Made by a program: the position numbers and the translations under genes
The notes under the pieces: model-generated
Seen by the model: the letters and a program-made list of their open reading frames with translations, nothing else
Told to the model about the DNA's origin: nothing
Database searches by the model: none
From: CAYLMG01 sp964493425
GTDB lineage: Bacteria; Planctomycetota; Phycisphaerae; Sedimentisphaerales; Anaerobacaceae
Assembly (NCBI GenBank): GCA_964493425.1
Contig: CAZBMW010000008.1
Location: 36,810-100,809 of the forward strand
Direction: 5' to 3'
Length of the DNA: 64,000 nucleotides
Shown here: piece after piece, positions 25,356 through 34,461 of the stretch
How the letters are laid out: each line of letters starts with the position of its first letter
Numbering within the stretch: position 1 is the first letter of the stretch

Positions 25356-28300
25356 TTAATAAAGATACGAGTCGCAGCATTGCAGCCACTGCTTAGCGAG
25401 GATAGCAACATCAACGAAGTTGACTATGCCGTCTCTATTAAGGTCTGCACAGGGTATTGCCGGCCGCTCATTTGTCGTGAGCTGGAACGCAACGTCCCAG
25501 GAATAGGCCTCTTCGGGCGGGTCTTCCGGGAACTTGATGGGCTGGCCGTCGCCGAACCATGAGCCTACTGTCGGCGGCCAGGTGCCGTCGGCTGTCATAG
25601 AGATTCTTACGGCGTCATCGTTCCATTCCGGCCTGCGAGTCTTCCAGCCCCACGGGTAGAAGTTCGGGTCGTCGTAGTCCCACGGGTCGTAAATCGGAGC
25701 AATGCTCAGCCAGTAAACCGTGCCGTCCGGATTATCTTCATCCAGTTCCTGCACGAACCATTCATCCTGTGAGAGCAACTGATTGAACTGAAAGCACGTA
25801 TCCATCGGGTAATCGTAGCCTGGTTCATTCGGCTCCCAGTCACCGCCCATACGCGGGTCTCTGTCGTAGCCGGAGAAGTTCCAGACCCAGTTTGTGCATT
25901 CGATTTCCCAGATAAGCTCGCCTGGATGGCTGAACGATGTTGGGTCACCGGGGTCGGTGTCGGGGATATCGGTCCATATTCCAATGTGGAATGCCTTCGG
26001 CAGTACCGGCGGCAGGTACGGCTGAGACCAGCCGAGAAATGAGCCCCACCAGTGGATATCGGTGACAGGGCGGTCGTCTGTGCACAGCCAGTCGTCGGCA
26101 ATCATCGGCGGATTATTGTAATCGGATGACTCGTCCCAGCCGATGATAATAGGCGGGTCACCGTTGGGGTCGGCTACGACGGGTGGCTGATTCCATTTCG
26201 GGTATACACCTTTTTCTACGGTTGTCTTCGGAGTGACCATCATCCAATGCCAATAGTTCCACATAAACATCCAGCCTCCCGGCCCTGGGGCAGTACTTGG
26301 CCCGCCAATCCAGTTGCCGTTTTCGTCAACAATTATCCAATCGACGCTGCTGAGGTTAAACGCGGGATTGTTCACATAACTTGATGCAACCGGCGTAGCT
26401 GCGTTGACACCGATTTTCGAGGTATCAATGGTAATCGTAGTCGGCGTGTTCCAGATAATGGGACAACCGCTGCCGGCTGAACCGCAGTTCCAGTACCAGG
26501 CACGTACCGGACCACCCGGCGATGGGCTGTTCTGCAGGCCGAGCGAGACTTGGGTTATATTTCCAGATGCGCCGAACTGAGGTGCGGTTACTGTTACGGT
26601 AATGAGGCAGTTTCTGAAGTCAGGGTCTTCGCCGTATGTTAACTTCCAGGCACTTGAGATATTTTCGCCGGCCATACCATCGATGTTCCAGGCCATAACC
26701 AGGCCTTCATCATTTGGCTCGTAACCGCCGGCTCCGCCGCCTTCCCAGACGTAAAGCTCCGGTGTCGAGAAGTAGCCGTCGGGGTATGGTTCGTTTGGTT
26801 CTTCGCAGAAGGTGTGCCATTGCGCTATGTAATCGTAGAAGCCATCAGAAGTCATCGGCGTGATATATCTGCTCTCTAATGCTTTGAGCCATTGCTTGAT
26901 GCGGTCAAAGAATCCGTACGGTGTTACGGTTGAAGGTGGTCCGGGCTCTTTCGGGCATTCAATTACAAATTTTTCGAGCTCCATGCCGTCAATATAATCG
27001 GTTGTTGCATCACCACAGAGAGGTGAGGTGTGCATCGGGTCGGAATTGGCGTCTTTCTGATTGTCGTCGAATAGGTCGAAATCGACGGTGCCGTCCGATT
27101 TGAGGCGAACGCCTGCGAGGACTTCGACGTGGCCTTTGAGGTCAACCTCGATGTCCTGTCCTCTTTTTAGCTCCTTCATTAAATCCTGCAGCTTTGCGAG
27201 AGTCAAAGGAGCGGTTATGTATCTTGTGGTGACATGGTTTTTGTAATGCTTCTTTTTCTTGTCGGGCCAGTCTGAAGGGGTACCATTGGCGTCGGTACCA
27301 ATCACACCACCGACATCACTTATACTCGTTGGCAGAGTCGAAGATATTTTTCCCCTGGCCTGCAGGTATTTAAGGCTGTTGGAAATTGCGCCGGGCGCAC
27401 ACTGATTTTTTCCCTGCGGCTGATTTTTGAATTTGTCGAGGTTGGGTAATTTGGCGGAGGAGGTGACAGTAACTGTGCTGGGTTTGGTTTTTGGGCCGCT
27501 CGGAGTTGGGCCGTGGTCTATTTCATCCTCAGTTCCAATTTGGTATTCGAGGTTTTCGACGGTTGCGCTGCCGCTGGTTCCAGCGGGCATTGAGAATTGC
27601 GGAGACGAATCGAAAGAGACAACATAGTTGACATTTGAGACATCGGTTCCGTGTTCCACGCCGAGGTCGAAAAAGCTCATAACGGTCTGCGGGGTACTTG
27701 AACTTTCGACACTTAGGTTCTGAATGACCCAGTTGCCGTCGACTTCGAGGTTAAAATAATAGATTCCAGCGGGTTTGTCGATATCTACTGTTACTCGGCC
27801 CCAGTTGCTGTCCGGTGTAGAGGTAAGAAGCCCTTCCCAGTCGAGTTGCTCGAAGTTAGGTTCCGGCGGCTCTGCAATCAAGATGATTGCAGCATTATTG
27901 TATAGTGTGCCGGTTAAGGGAGTCGTTGAGAATGGGCTTTGTCCCTCGGGTGCACAGGGGTCGAACGAAATAGGTGTTGTACCGATCAGGTAACCCGGCA
28001 GGTTATCGCATTCGCCATCAATGATTTCGTAAGACTCGTGTGGCGGCCTTGGGTCAGCGACCCATTCTTCGGGATTTACAAGAACGTAAACGTTTTGGAT
28101 GACGCCGCAGGGGTCACCAACGGAAGGAATGAGTGTAGCACCTGTGACGTTGGCATCAATCCAGGATGGCAAATCGGTTAATTCCCATTGTCCGGTGATG
28201 TCATTCCAGCCTGGCAGTGCGAATTTTATGTGGTCTTCGTTGTCGCACCAATAATCCCAGTAAAAGTCGAAGATAACATCGTTGTACGGCTCACCTGGTA

Positions 28301-28496
28301 CGAAGCCGCCGTAAATTTCGCAATTTTTGGCGTAGCCTTCGAAAAGCAGAAGCTGCCTTACGCAGTCGATAGTGGCATATACGTTTAGATTGCCGCCGGG
28401 ACAGTCAGAATAATAGAAATGGAACTGCCATCTTGCGGCCTGTGCGGCTGATGTCAGCAGCAACAGACACAGAATAAAGAAAGTTAATTTTTTCAT
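25356..28496 (-). CDS. Secreted multidomain protein with C39-like peptidase and dockerin end
   Basis: A 1046-residue exported protein. Signal peptide 1-20 (FILCLLLLTSAAQA), an N-terminal module of about 220 residues shared with the preceding secreted gene (IPSVGDPCGVIQNVYVLVNP), then a region near 365-490 with the Gln/Cys-His-Asp pattern of a C39-like cysteine peptidase (KNQCAPGAISNSLKYL; LKGHVEVLAGV; DFDLFDDNQ). After about residue 780 there is one copy of the ADDWLC...WWGSF module also found in the two next giant genes, and the C-terminus is dockerin-like (CADLNRDGIVNFVDVAILAK). Peptidase function is inference. RBS is AGGAT-like (GGAGGATT). Confidence 0.8.
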   Translation of the reverse strand: MKKLTFFILCLLLLTSAAQAARWQFHFYYSDCPGGNLNVYATIDCVRQLLLFEGYAKNCEIYGGFVPGEPYNDVIFDFYWDYWCDNEDHIKFALPGWNDITGQWELTDLPSWIDANVTGATLIPSVGDPCGVIQNVYVLVNPEEWVADPRPPHESYEIIDGECDNLPGYLIGTTPISFDPCAPEGQSPFSTTPLTGTLYNNAAIILIAEPPEPNFEQLDWEGLLTSTPDSNWGRVTVDIDKPAGIYYFNLEVDGNWVIQNLSVESSSTPQTVMSFFDLGVEHGTDVSNVNYVVSFDSSPQFSMPAGTSGSATVENLEYQIGTEDEIDHGPTPSGPKTKPSTVTVTSSAKLPNLDKFKNQPQGKNQCAPGAISNSLKYLQARGKISSTLPTSISDVGGVIGTDANGTPSDWPDKKKKHYKNHVTTRYITAPLTLAKLQDLMKELKRGQDIEVDLKGHVEVLAGVRLKSDGTVDFDLFDDNQKDANSDPMHTSPLCGDATTDYIDGMELEKFVIECPKEPGPPSTVTPYGFFDRIKQWLKALESRYITPMTSDGFYDYIAQWHTFCEEPNEPYPDGYFSTPELYVWEGGGAGGYEPNDEGLVMAWNIDGMAGENISSAWKLTYGEDPDFRNCLITVTVTAPQFGASGNITQVSLGLQNSPSPGGPVRAWYWNCGSAGSGCPIIWNTPTTITIDTSKIGVNAATPVASSYVNNPAFNLSSVDWIIVDENGNWIGGPSTAPGPGGWMFMWNYWHWMMVTPKTTVEKGVYPKWNQPPVVADPNGDPPIIIGWDESSDYNNPPMIADDWLCTDDRPVTDIHWWGSFLGWSQPYLPPVLPKAFHIGIWTDIPDTDPGDPTSFSHPGELIWEIECTNWVWNFSGYDRDPRMGGDWEPNEPGYDYPMDTCFQFNQLLSQDEWFVQELDEDNPDGTVYWLSIAPIYDPWDYDDPNFYPWGWKTRRPEWNDDAVRISMTADGTWPPTVGSWFGDGQPIKFPEDPPEEAYSWDVAFQLTTNERPAIPCADLNRDGIVNFVDVAILAKQWLQCCDSYLY

Positions 28497-28983
28497 TTTT
28501 TAATCCTCCAGAAAAAAACGTTATAATTTTAGTTTTTATCGACCCTTTATAGCTTATTAATAATCACTTTATATAAAAAAACACAACATAGAATTTTTGG
28601 CTTTTGTTTACTTCCCAAAATATGCTGATTCTCACTATATCGGTCTTGTGTGCCTGTGTCAAGTAGATTTTTTGGCTTAGAATTGCGTTTTAGAGGTCTT
28701 AGAGATCGATAAATCTTTTTGTAATGAGGCTGTGGTTCGATGAGATATAAAATATAAAAAAGCAAAAAGAAAATTAACCGAAGATAGCGGCGATACGAAT
28801 GTCGAATCCGTCTTCGCCAAGGCTAAGCTGAACAAGTATCGAACAAGAAACTGTGAAGTTGGGATGAAAAGCAAAATGCAAACATCCAACATAGAACGTT
28901 GAGCATTCAACTTTCAATAAAAAATGACCTTTGACAAGTTCAGGATAGATACGCTCAGGACTAAATGGTGGCTGCTAAACAAG
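28497..28983. other. Gene-free AT-rich spacer
   Basis: No supported gene; it carries the ribosome site and presumably the promoter of the minus-strand gene to the left. Near 28868-28955 are degenerate words (AACATCCAACATAGAACGTT, TTTGACAAGTTCAGGATA) resembling decayed intergenic repeats. Confidence 0.4.
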
Positions 28984-29016
28984 AAAGGCCGTGAGTAAAT
29001 TCAACTCACGGCCTTT
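28984..29016 (-). terminator. Terminator hairpin after the 1636-residue secreted protein gene
   Basis: Thirteen-bp stem AAAGGCCGTGAGT / ACTCACGGCCTTT with a 7-nt loop, followed on the minus strand by CTT. Core GGCCGTGAGT is identical to the hairpin at 34407-34433. Confidence 0.85.
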
Positions 29017-29041
29017 GATTTTACAAATGTGCTTTCAAGCA

Positions 29042-32000
29042 TTACGGACAGCTATCGAGCCACTGCAGACAGAAAGTCTCGAGGTCTTCGAAATCAACTT
29101 TGCCGTTACAGTTCAAATCACCATTGGCATAACCGCCGGCAGGGCCTGTCCACATCCAGTCGAGAGCGAAGATGGCATAATCGTAGAAGTTGACTATGTC
29201 ATCCCAATTGTAATCGGCACAATCGATACACTCATTTGGATCGGTAAACAGTATGAAAGACATATCAGCACTGTTGTCATCTTGGTCGAAGATTTCTTTC
29301 CATACCCATTCTGTTGGGAAAGACGTCATCCAGAAGCCCTGAACGGCATTATCACCGAAGACATATTCATGGATTGTCCAGCCCCAGCCACTATGGTTGA
29401 GGTCGGCATTCGGGCCGTAAACACCCATAATGCTTATCCAGTATACACCACCAACCTCACGCTGTTTGAACCATTTATCCTCGGGCAGTCTTAAAGAGTA
29501 ACGGTAGACCGGCTCTCGAGGCCCGGCTACACCTTCGGGATGCTTGTCATATCCGACGAGCACTTCATCGTAATCGTATGCTGCGTACTCCCAGAGTTTT
29601 CTGCCCGGGTGACTGAAGTCATATTCGTTGTTGGGGTCGTCAGCGGGTACGTCCTCGTAGATAGCAATGAGGAAGTGGTCGGGCGGAACGGGCGCAGGCT
29701 GCAAGGTGCCTGAGCAGGGAGTTTCATATATGTAATCAAGATACGAGCCGAACCAGACAATAGCAGTTACGGGAGTTCTGCGCTCGCAGAGCCAATCATC
29801 GGCGACGAGACTTTGGATGACGAACTCCTCGTGCACTATTTCGCTGGTAATCTCAAAAGCGAGGTCTATGGATTCACCCTCGTAAGGATGTTCGTACGGA
29901 TATAGCAGCTCATTCCACGGTTCAATTGGTGGGTCTTCACCGACAGCCCAGACCGCATCGTCGTTCCAATGCTCACGTGAGGTTTTCCAACCGAATCGCG
30001 AGCGTATCGGCTCAGGCGGAGTACCGGCTAATGAGTTGTTCGGTTGAGCCTGGACATCCAGCCAGTAGATAACAGGTTCGGTTGTTGAACCCTGCTGCGG
30101 GAAGGCTTCTTCCTCGTCGATGTAGAAATCATACTGCCAGCAGATACTGTCAGCGAAGTCCTCATAGTACGGCGGTTCGCCGCAAGGCACAAACCAGCCT
30201 TCCATCAGGTCTCGGGCATAGATGCTGCAATCAAAATCTCCCGGCTGGAACTGCTTTTGCCATAGTAATTCTCCCGGTAGGCTGTAAGGATACGGATTCT
30301 CCGGGTCACCTATAGGCAGGTCCTCGTGAATGCTCAGCATGAATGTTACATTATTTGCGTCGCCATAGGGCCAGAAGTCATGGTACCAGGAAGCCCAGAT
30401 GTGAATATCAGTTATAGGCTCGGTATCTGTGCACTCGAAGTCGTCGGCAAGTACCTGCGGTTTCCAGACCTCTTCTTTTGTTGCGTCTATATCTATACTA
30501 AGAGAGGGTTGTAATTCAGGATACTGTACCCACTTTTGCGCGACATCAGTGTATATTGCAAAAGCAAGGTCGATTGATTCTCCGGCGCGTGGATGCCCTG
30601 AAGGATATCGCAGCTCGTTCCACTGACCGAGTGGTGGGTCTTCACCCACAGCCCAGACAGCATCGTCGTTCCACTCCATATAGGAATTTTTCCAGCCGAA
30701 GCGAACAGGCTCCGGACATTCAGGCCAGAACAAAGGCTGGGCCTGTACGTCAAGCCAGTAGATGTTTCCTTGCTCCTGATGGAATGCTTCGCTCGCATCG
30801 ATAAAGAAGTTGTATATGTAGCAGTTGTGATCGGCGACGGGGTCATATGCGGGAGGTTCTGCGCAGGGTACAAACCAGCCTTCCTCTGTTATCTCGTAAA
30901 GCCAGCTGTCAAATTGGCCCGGTAAGAACTCTTTTTGCCATAACAAATCTCCCGGGATGCTATAAGGATTCGGATTTTCGGGGTGACCGATAGGCAGGTC
31001 CGCGTGAATGCTGAGTGTAAATGTCACTGCCCAGGGGTCCATAAATGGCGGATGGTCGTGGTACCAGGAGCCCCAGACGTCGATTTGCGTGATTGGGCCT
31101 GTCGCCTCGCACATAAAGTCATCTGCAAGGACCTGTGGCTTCCAGGTCTGCTCAATTGTAGCATCGACATCGAGGCTATTTATGTCTTCGAGGTCTGGTT
31201 TTTGGCTCCATTTTGTTATCTGCTCTGTCCATTGATCAATAGTAGCCATAGACAGTATATCTTCATAATGCTGCCAGTCGCGAATGCCGGTAAACGGCTG
31301 TTCCCATTTTATGTAGTTGGGGTCTGTGTCGAGCTCGAAGGCGGCATCGAAGCTTAGTCCAAAGATTGGCTCTTCGATGGGCCAATAGCGACATATGACA
31401 AGATCGGCGCTAACAGCATGACATTCGTAATGTACTGCGTCGTCCATCCAGCTTTCGGGTCTTGTTTTCCAGCCCCACGGATATTCGATATCGACGTCGC
31501 CCGGATAGATAGCTCTTATGCCAAGCCAGAATACATCGTCGTTTGTGTCTTCGAGGTACTCATTCTGCCAGAAATATTCCTCCGGTTCCAGGTCAACATA
31601 ATGCTGGAAACAGGTCTCGAAAGGCATATTCGGGTAATAGTCATATCCTTTCCACTCAGTAAAGACGCGGTCGTCAGGAACAATGACCTTCCATAGCAGT
31701 TCGCTCGGATGGCTGTAATTCGGGTCAACCTGCGGGTCGTCAGGAGCAGGAGTATTTGCGTAGAATCTGAATTCCCATTCTGTCGGCCTTATCAGCGGGG
31801 GATTGTAGAAATCCCAGCCGATGAAAGAGCCCCAGAAGTGAATGCTTGAGATCGGCATAGAGCCTATGCAGCGGAAATCGTCCGCAACAGAATTCCACGG
31901 TATTGATTCACAGGGCTCCTGTATCCAGGATTCCTCATTCCAGCCACAGTATTCCGGGTCTTCGAGCATCGGGTCGACTTCGATAGGCGGCTGAGACCAC

Positions 32001-33952
32001 TTTAGATGTTTAACTTCGGGCTTTTCCGGCGGCAGTTCGATGTAAACTTCCGTATCCTCGACTTCGCCATCTGAAGCCTGGCCGGTAGGTAAGCCGCCTG
32101 TACCGTTGGTGCTGATACGGCCTCGAGCAAAGCTCATTCCGGGCGTAGCAGCGGCGGGAACGTTAATAGTAATCAGGTTGATTCCTACAGGCAAAAAGGC
32201 CGAATAAGCCAGCTCACCCGCATCATCCCAGTCACCGTCGATATTATAGTCAATCCATATCTCGACAACGCCACCAGCTCCGACTGCATCATTAACTGCC
32301 AATGGGAAGGTAATTGCTTGGCCGGCTGTTAGTGTCGGTAGTATCAGGCCATCCTCATCGTCGTTGCCGTCAAGGTCATCTCCCATAGTCGGCGGAACGG
32401 GCTGGCCGTCCGGTTCTGCATCAGGTGCATCGGTAGCATCGCCCATCCACGGACCTGCAGTTATAATGTGTCTGGCGCCGTCGTTGACCAGCAGTGTCGG
32501 GTAGTTCGGGTCTGGCGCATCGCCGAAATCGAGGTCAGGTTCAGGAATCTCGCTATTGATAACAAAAGCCAAATCCAGAGTCTCGCCTTCATATTCGTGA
32601 CCCTCGGGATATACCATAGGCCACCAGTAGTCTATTTGTTCGTTGCGAAAAACAGCATCATCCATAAAGTGCAAATCTCTTTGAGTTGTTTTCCATCCGA
32701 AAGTATACTCGCCAGCCGACGGCGTAACCTCCACTATTTCCAGCCAGTATATATTTCCAGCTACCTGCTCGAGCGTTTCATCCTCATCGATTGGGAAATT
32801 ATACTGAAAAGCTCTTCTGTGATTATCATCAAGCCACAGGCCGGTTTCAGGGTCGAACCAATCCTCATTTTCGGTTGTATCGACTTCCCGAACAGTATAG
32901 TCGCCGGGGTATAAAATTGCAATCATAAGGGGCTCACCGGGCCTGCTGAATGTTAGTTCCATAGTAGCATCAACATCTACGCCCGTAGGCTCTAAATCAG
33001 GTGGTTGTTCGTACTTAAATTGTCCGTCGGTGGTGATTGCAAAGGCCAGGTTGATTGGTTGTCCCCAGTATGGATGTCCCTGTGGATAATATAATTCAAG
33101 CCAATCAGTATCCGGCGGATCCTGTCCAATGGCGTAAACGGCGTTGTCGTTCCACTCATAATACGATGTTTTCCAGCCGAATCTGCTTGGTTCCGGAGCG
33201 GTCTCATCATCGGCCGGTATAGCCTGTACATTGAGCCAGTAAACCTTCGGTTCAATGGTCGAGCCTTCCTGTATAAATGCCTCTGATTGGTCTATATAGA
33301 AATTATACAGAAAGCAAATGGTATCACCAGGGGACTCATAGTAAGGTTCGCAGGGTACGAAATAGTCTTCCTCGATCTGCTCGGCATAAACGGACCAGTC
33401 GAATTCACCAAGAGAAAATGTTTTCTTCCACACCAGTGCGCCGGGCATACTGTAGCCCGTTGGGCTTTCACTTGCGGGAATATCTTCATGTATGCTCAGC
33501 GTAAAGGTTACCTGACCCGGGTCACCGAAGGGCGGGTAGTCGTGATACCAGGAGCCCCAGATGTGAATATCGGTTATAGGCCCGGTGGTCTCGCAGTAGA
33601 AATCATCAGCGAGCACCTGCGGGGCAAACATCGGCTCCTGCTCGGGTATGTTGCTGGAGATTTCAAGTTGAAAGATCAGGCTTCCCTCTCCTTCAACAGG
33701 TAAAGCGTCGTCGACAAAAGAGCCCCAAATGTGAATATCTGTAATGGGGCCGTCTTCGGTGCATTCGAAGTCATCTGCGAGGAATGTCATAGACGTATTA
33801 ACGTCCATACCCGTTGTGGTAAGGTCAGGCAACTGAGGCCAGTGCATCTTGTTGGGGTCGCCCTCGTTCCAGTCGGCTTTTGCGTATGGGCTGATACAAA
33901 GAGTTAGTACAAACACAAGGGCAATACAAAATTTAAGATTTGGTTTTTTCAT
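29042..33952 (-). CDS. Giant secreted protein with six ADDF/ADDW modules, GEVED domain and dockerin end
   Basis: A 1636-residue exported protein (signal peptide 1-26). It is built from repeats of about 200-240 residues, each opening with ADDF-x-C or ADDWLC and I-T/S-x-I-x-W-GSW and ending with WGWKT...DDAV and SIDLAFAI. Six such openings are present; the first is cut short and runs into the second, and one copy near residue 325 has lost its opening. A GEVED-type domain (near 480-640; GDWDDAGELAYSAF, DGEVEDTEVYI) interrupts the series. The end is dockerin-like (DDIVNFYDYAIFALDWMW; GDLNCNGKVDFEDLETFC). Very low Lys, high Asp/Glu/Trp. Function unknown; a surface or matrix role is inferred. Confidence 0.85.
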   Translation of the reverse strand: MKKPNLKFCIALVFVLTLCISPYAKADWNEGDPNKMHWPQLPDLTTTGMDVNTSMTFLADDFECTEDGPITDIHIWGSFVDDALPVEGEGSLIFQLEISSNIPEQEPMFAPQVLADDFYCETTGPITDIHIWGSWYHDYPPFGDPGQVTFTLSIHEDIPASESPTGYSMPGALVWKKTFSLGEFDWSVYAEQIEEDYFVPCEPYYESPGDTICFLYNFYIDQSEAFIQEGSTIEPKVYWLNVQAIPADDETAPEPSRFGWKTSYYEWNDNAVYAIGQDPPDTDWLELYYPQGHPYWGQPINLAFAITTDGQFKYEQPPDLEPTGVDVDATMELTFSRPGEPLMIAILYPGDYTVREVDTTENEDWFDPETGLWLDDNHRRAFQYNFPIDEDETLEQVAGNIYWLEIVEVTPSAGEYTFGWKTTQRDLHFMDDAVFRNEQIDYWWPMVYPEGHEYEGETLDLAFVINSEIPEPDLDFGDAPDPNYPTLLVNDGARHIITAGPWMGDATDAPDAEPDGQPVPPTMGDDLDGNDDEDGLILPTLTAGQAITFPLAVNDAVGAGGVVEIWIDYNIDGDWDDAGELAYSAFLPVGINLITINVPAAATPGMSFARGRISTNGTGGLPTGQASDGEVEDTEVYIELPPEKPEVKHLKWSQPPIEVDPMLEDPEYCGWNEESWIQEPCESIPWNSVADDFRCIGSMPISSIHFWGSFIGWDFYNPPLIRPTEWEFRFYANTPAPDDPQVDPNYSHPSELLWKVIVPDDRVFTEWKGYDYYPNMPFETCFQHYVDLEPEEYFWQNEYLEDTNDDVFWLGIRAIYPGDVDIEYPWGWKTRPESWMDDAVHYECHAVSADLVICRYWPIEEPIFGLSFDAAFELDTDPNYIKWEQPFTGIRDWQHYEDILSMATIDQWTEQITKWSQKPDLEDINSLDVDATIEQTWKPQVLADDFMCEATGPITQIDVWGSWYHDHPPFMDPWAVTFTLSIHADLPIGHPENPNPYSIPGDLLWQKEFLPGQFDSWLYEITEEGWFVPCAEPPAYDPVADHNCYIYNFFIDASEAFHQEQGNIYWLDVQAQPLFWPECPEPVRFGWKNSYMEWNDDAVWAVGEDPPLGQWNELRYPSGHPRAGESIDLAFAIYTDVAQKWVQYPELQPSLSIDIDATKEEVWKPQVLADDFECTDTEPITDIHIWASWYHDFWPYGDANNVTFMLSIHEDLPIGDPENPYPYSLPGELLWQKQFQPGDFDCSIYARDLMEGWFVPCGEPPYYEDFADSICWQYDFYIDEEEAFPQQGSTTEPVIYWLDVQAQPNNSLAGTPPEPIRSRFGWKTSREHWNDDAVWAVGEDPPIEPWNELLYPYEHPYEGESIDLAFEITSEIVHEEFVIQSLVADDWLCERRTPVTAIVWFGSYLDYIYETPCSGTLQPAPVPPDHFLIAIYEDVPADDPNNEYDFSHPGRKLWEYAAYDYDEVLVGYDKHPEGVAGPREPVYRYSLRLPEDKWFKQREVGGVYWISIMGVYGPNADLNHSGWGWTIHEYVFGDNAVQGFWMTSFPTEWVWKEIFDQDDNSADMSFILFTDPNECIDCADYNWDDIVNFYDYAIFALDWMWTGPAGGYANGDLNCNGKVDFEDLETFCLQWLDSCP

Positions 33953-34400
33953 TTCTTAATCCTCCTAAAAAAACAGGTACATTTTTGGTAATAACTATAA
34001 AATAAGTTTGCTCCATACACGAATCTCCTTTCCATAAAATATTACAAATATTATAGGTCTATTTTAACTTAATATACTTAAGAACAAACAACAACTATAA
34101 CCAGGATACGTACAGAAAAATCTCTCCTGTTGTGTTTTACCTGTTGTGCTTTACTTTCCAATATTTTAAATTTGCTATATTAATAAAATTTTATTGAATT
34201 TTTTCTATAAAGTCAAGGAAATTATCGGACTATTAGGTTTTTGATTTTCGATTTTGCTTATAGAGCGGTAACCAGCTAAGTCTTTATATGATAAGGGCAT
34301 AGGTTTTTTAGCGATTTAATGTAAGGTTGAAAGGCATTAATTATTCTTATAATAGAGGAGCAAAGCAGTCCTATTGGTTGAAGAGAAAGCAGGTGAGTTT
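33953..34400. other. AT-rich spacer between two giant genes
   Basis: No gene seen. AGGAGG lies 9 nt before the start of the gene to the left. A TATAAT hexamer on the minus strand (34050-34055) may be its -10, but no convincing -35 is at the right spacing. Confidence 0.4.
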
Positions 34401-34406
34401 AAAAAA

Positions 34407-34433
34407 GGCCGTGAGTTTCTAATACTCACGGCC
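34407..34433 (-). terminator. Terminator hairpin after the 1097-residue secreted protein gene
   Basis: Stem GGCCGTGAGT / ACTCACGGCC with a 7-nt loop, followed on the minus strand by TTTTTT. Same stem as the hairpin at 28984-29016. Confidence 0.85.
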
Positions 34434-34461
34434 CGCGGTTTTGACTAATATGTTTTTCAAA

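Noticed and set aside
28547..28765. 72-residue frame in the spacer before the 1046-residue gene
   Set aside because: Low-complexity Lys/Ile/Leu composition with no ribosome site.
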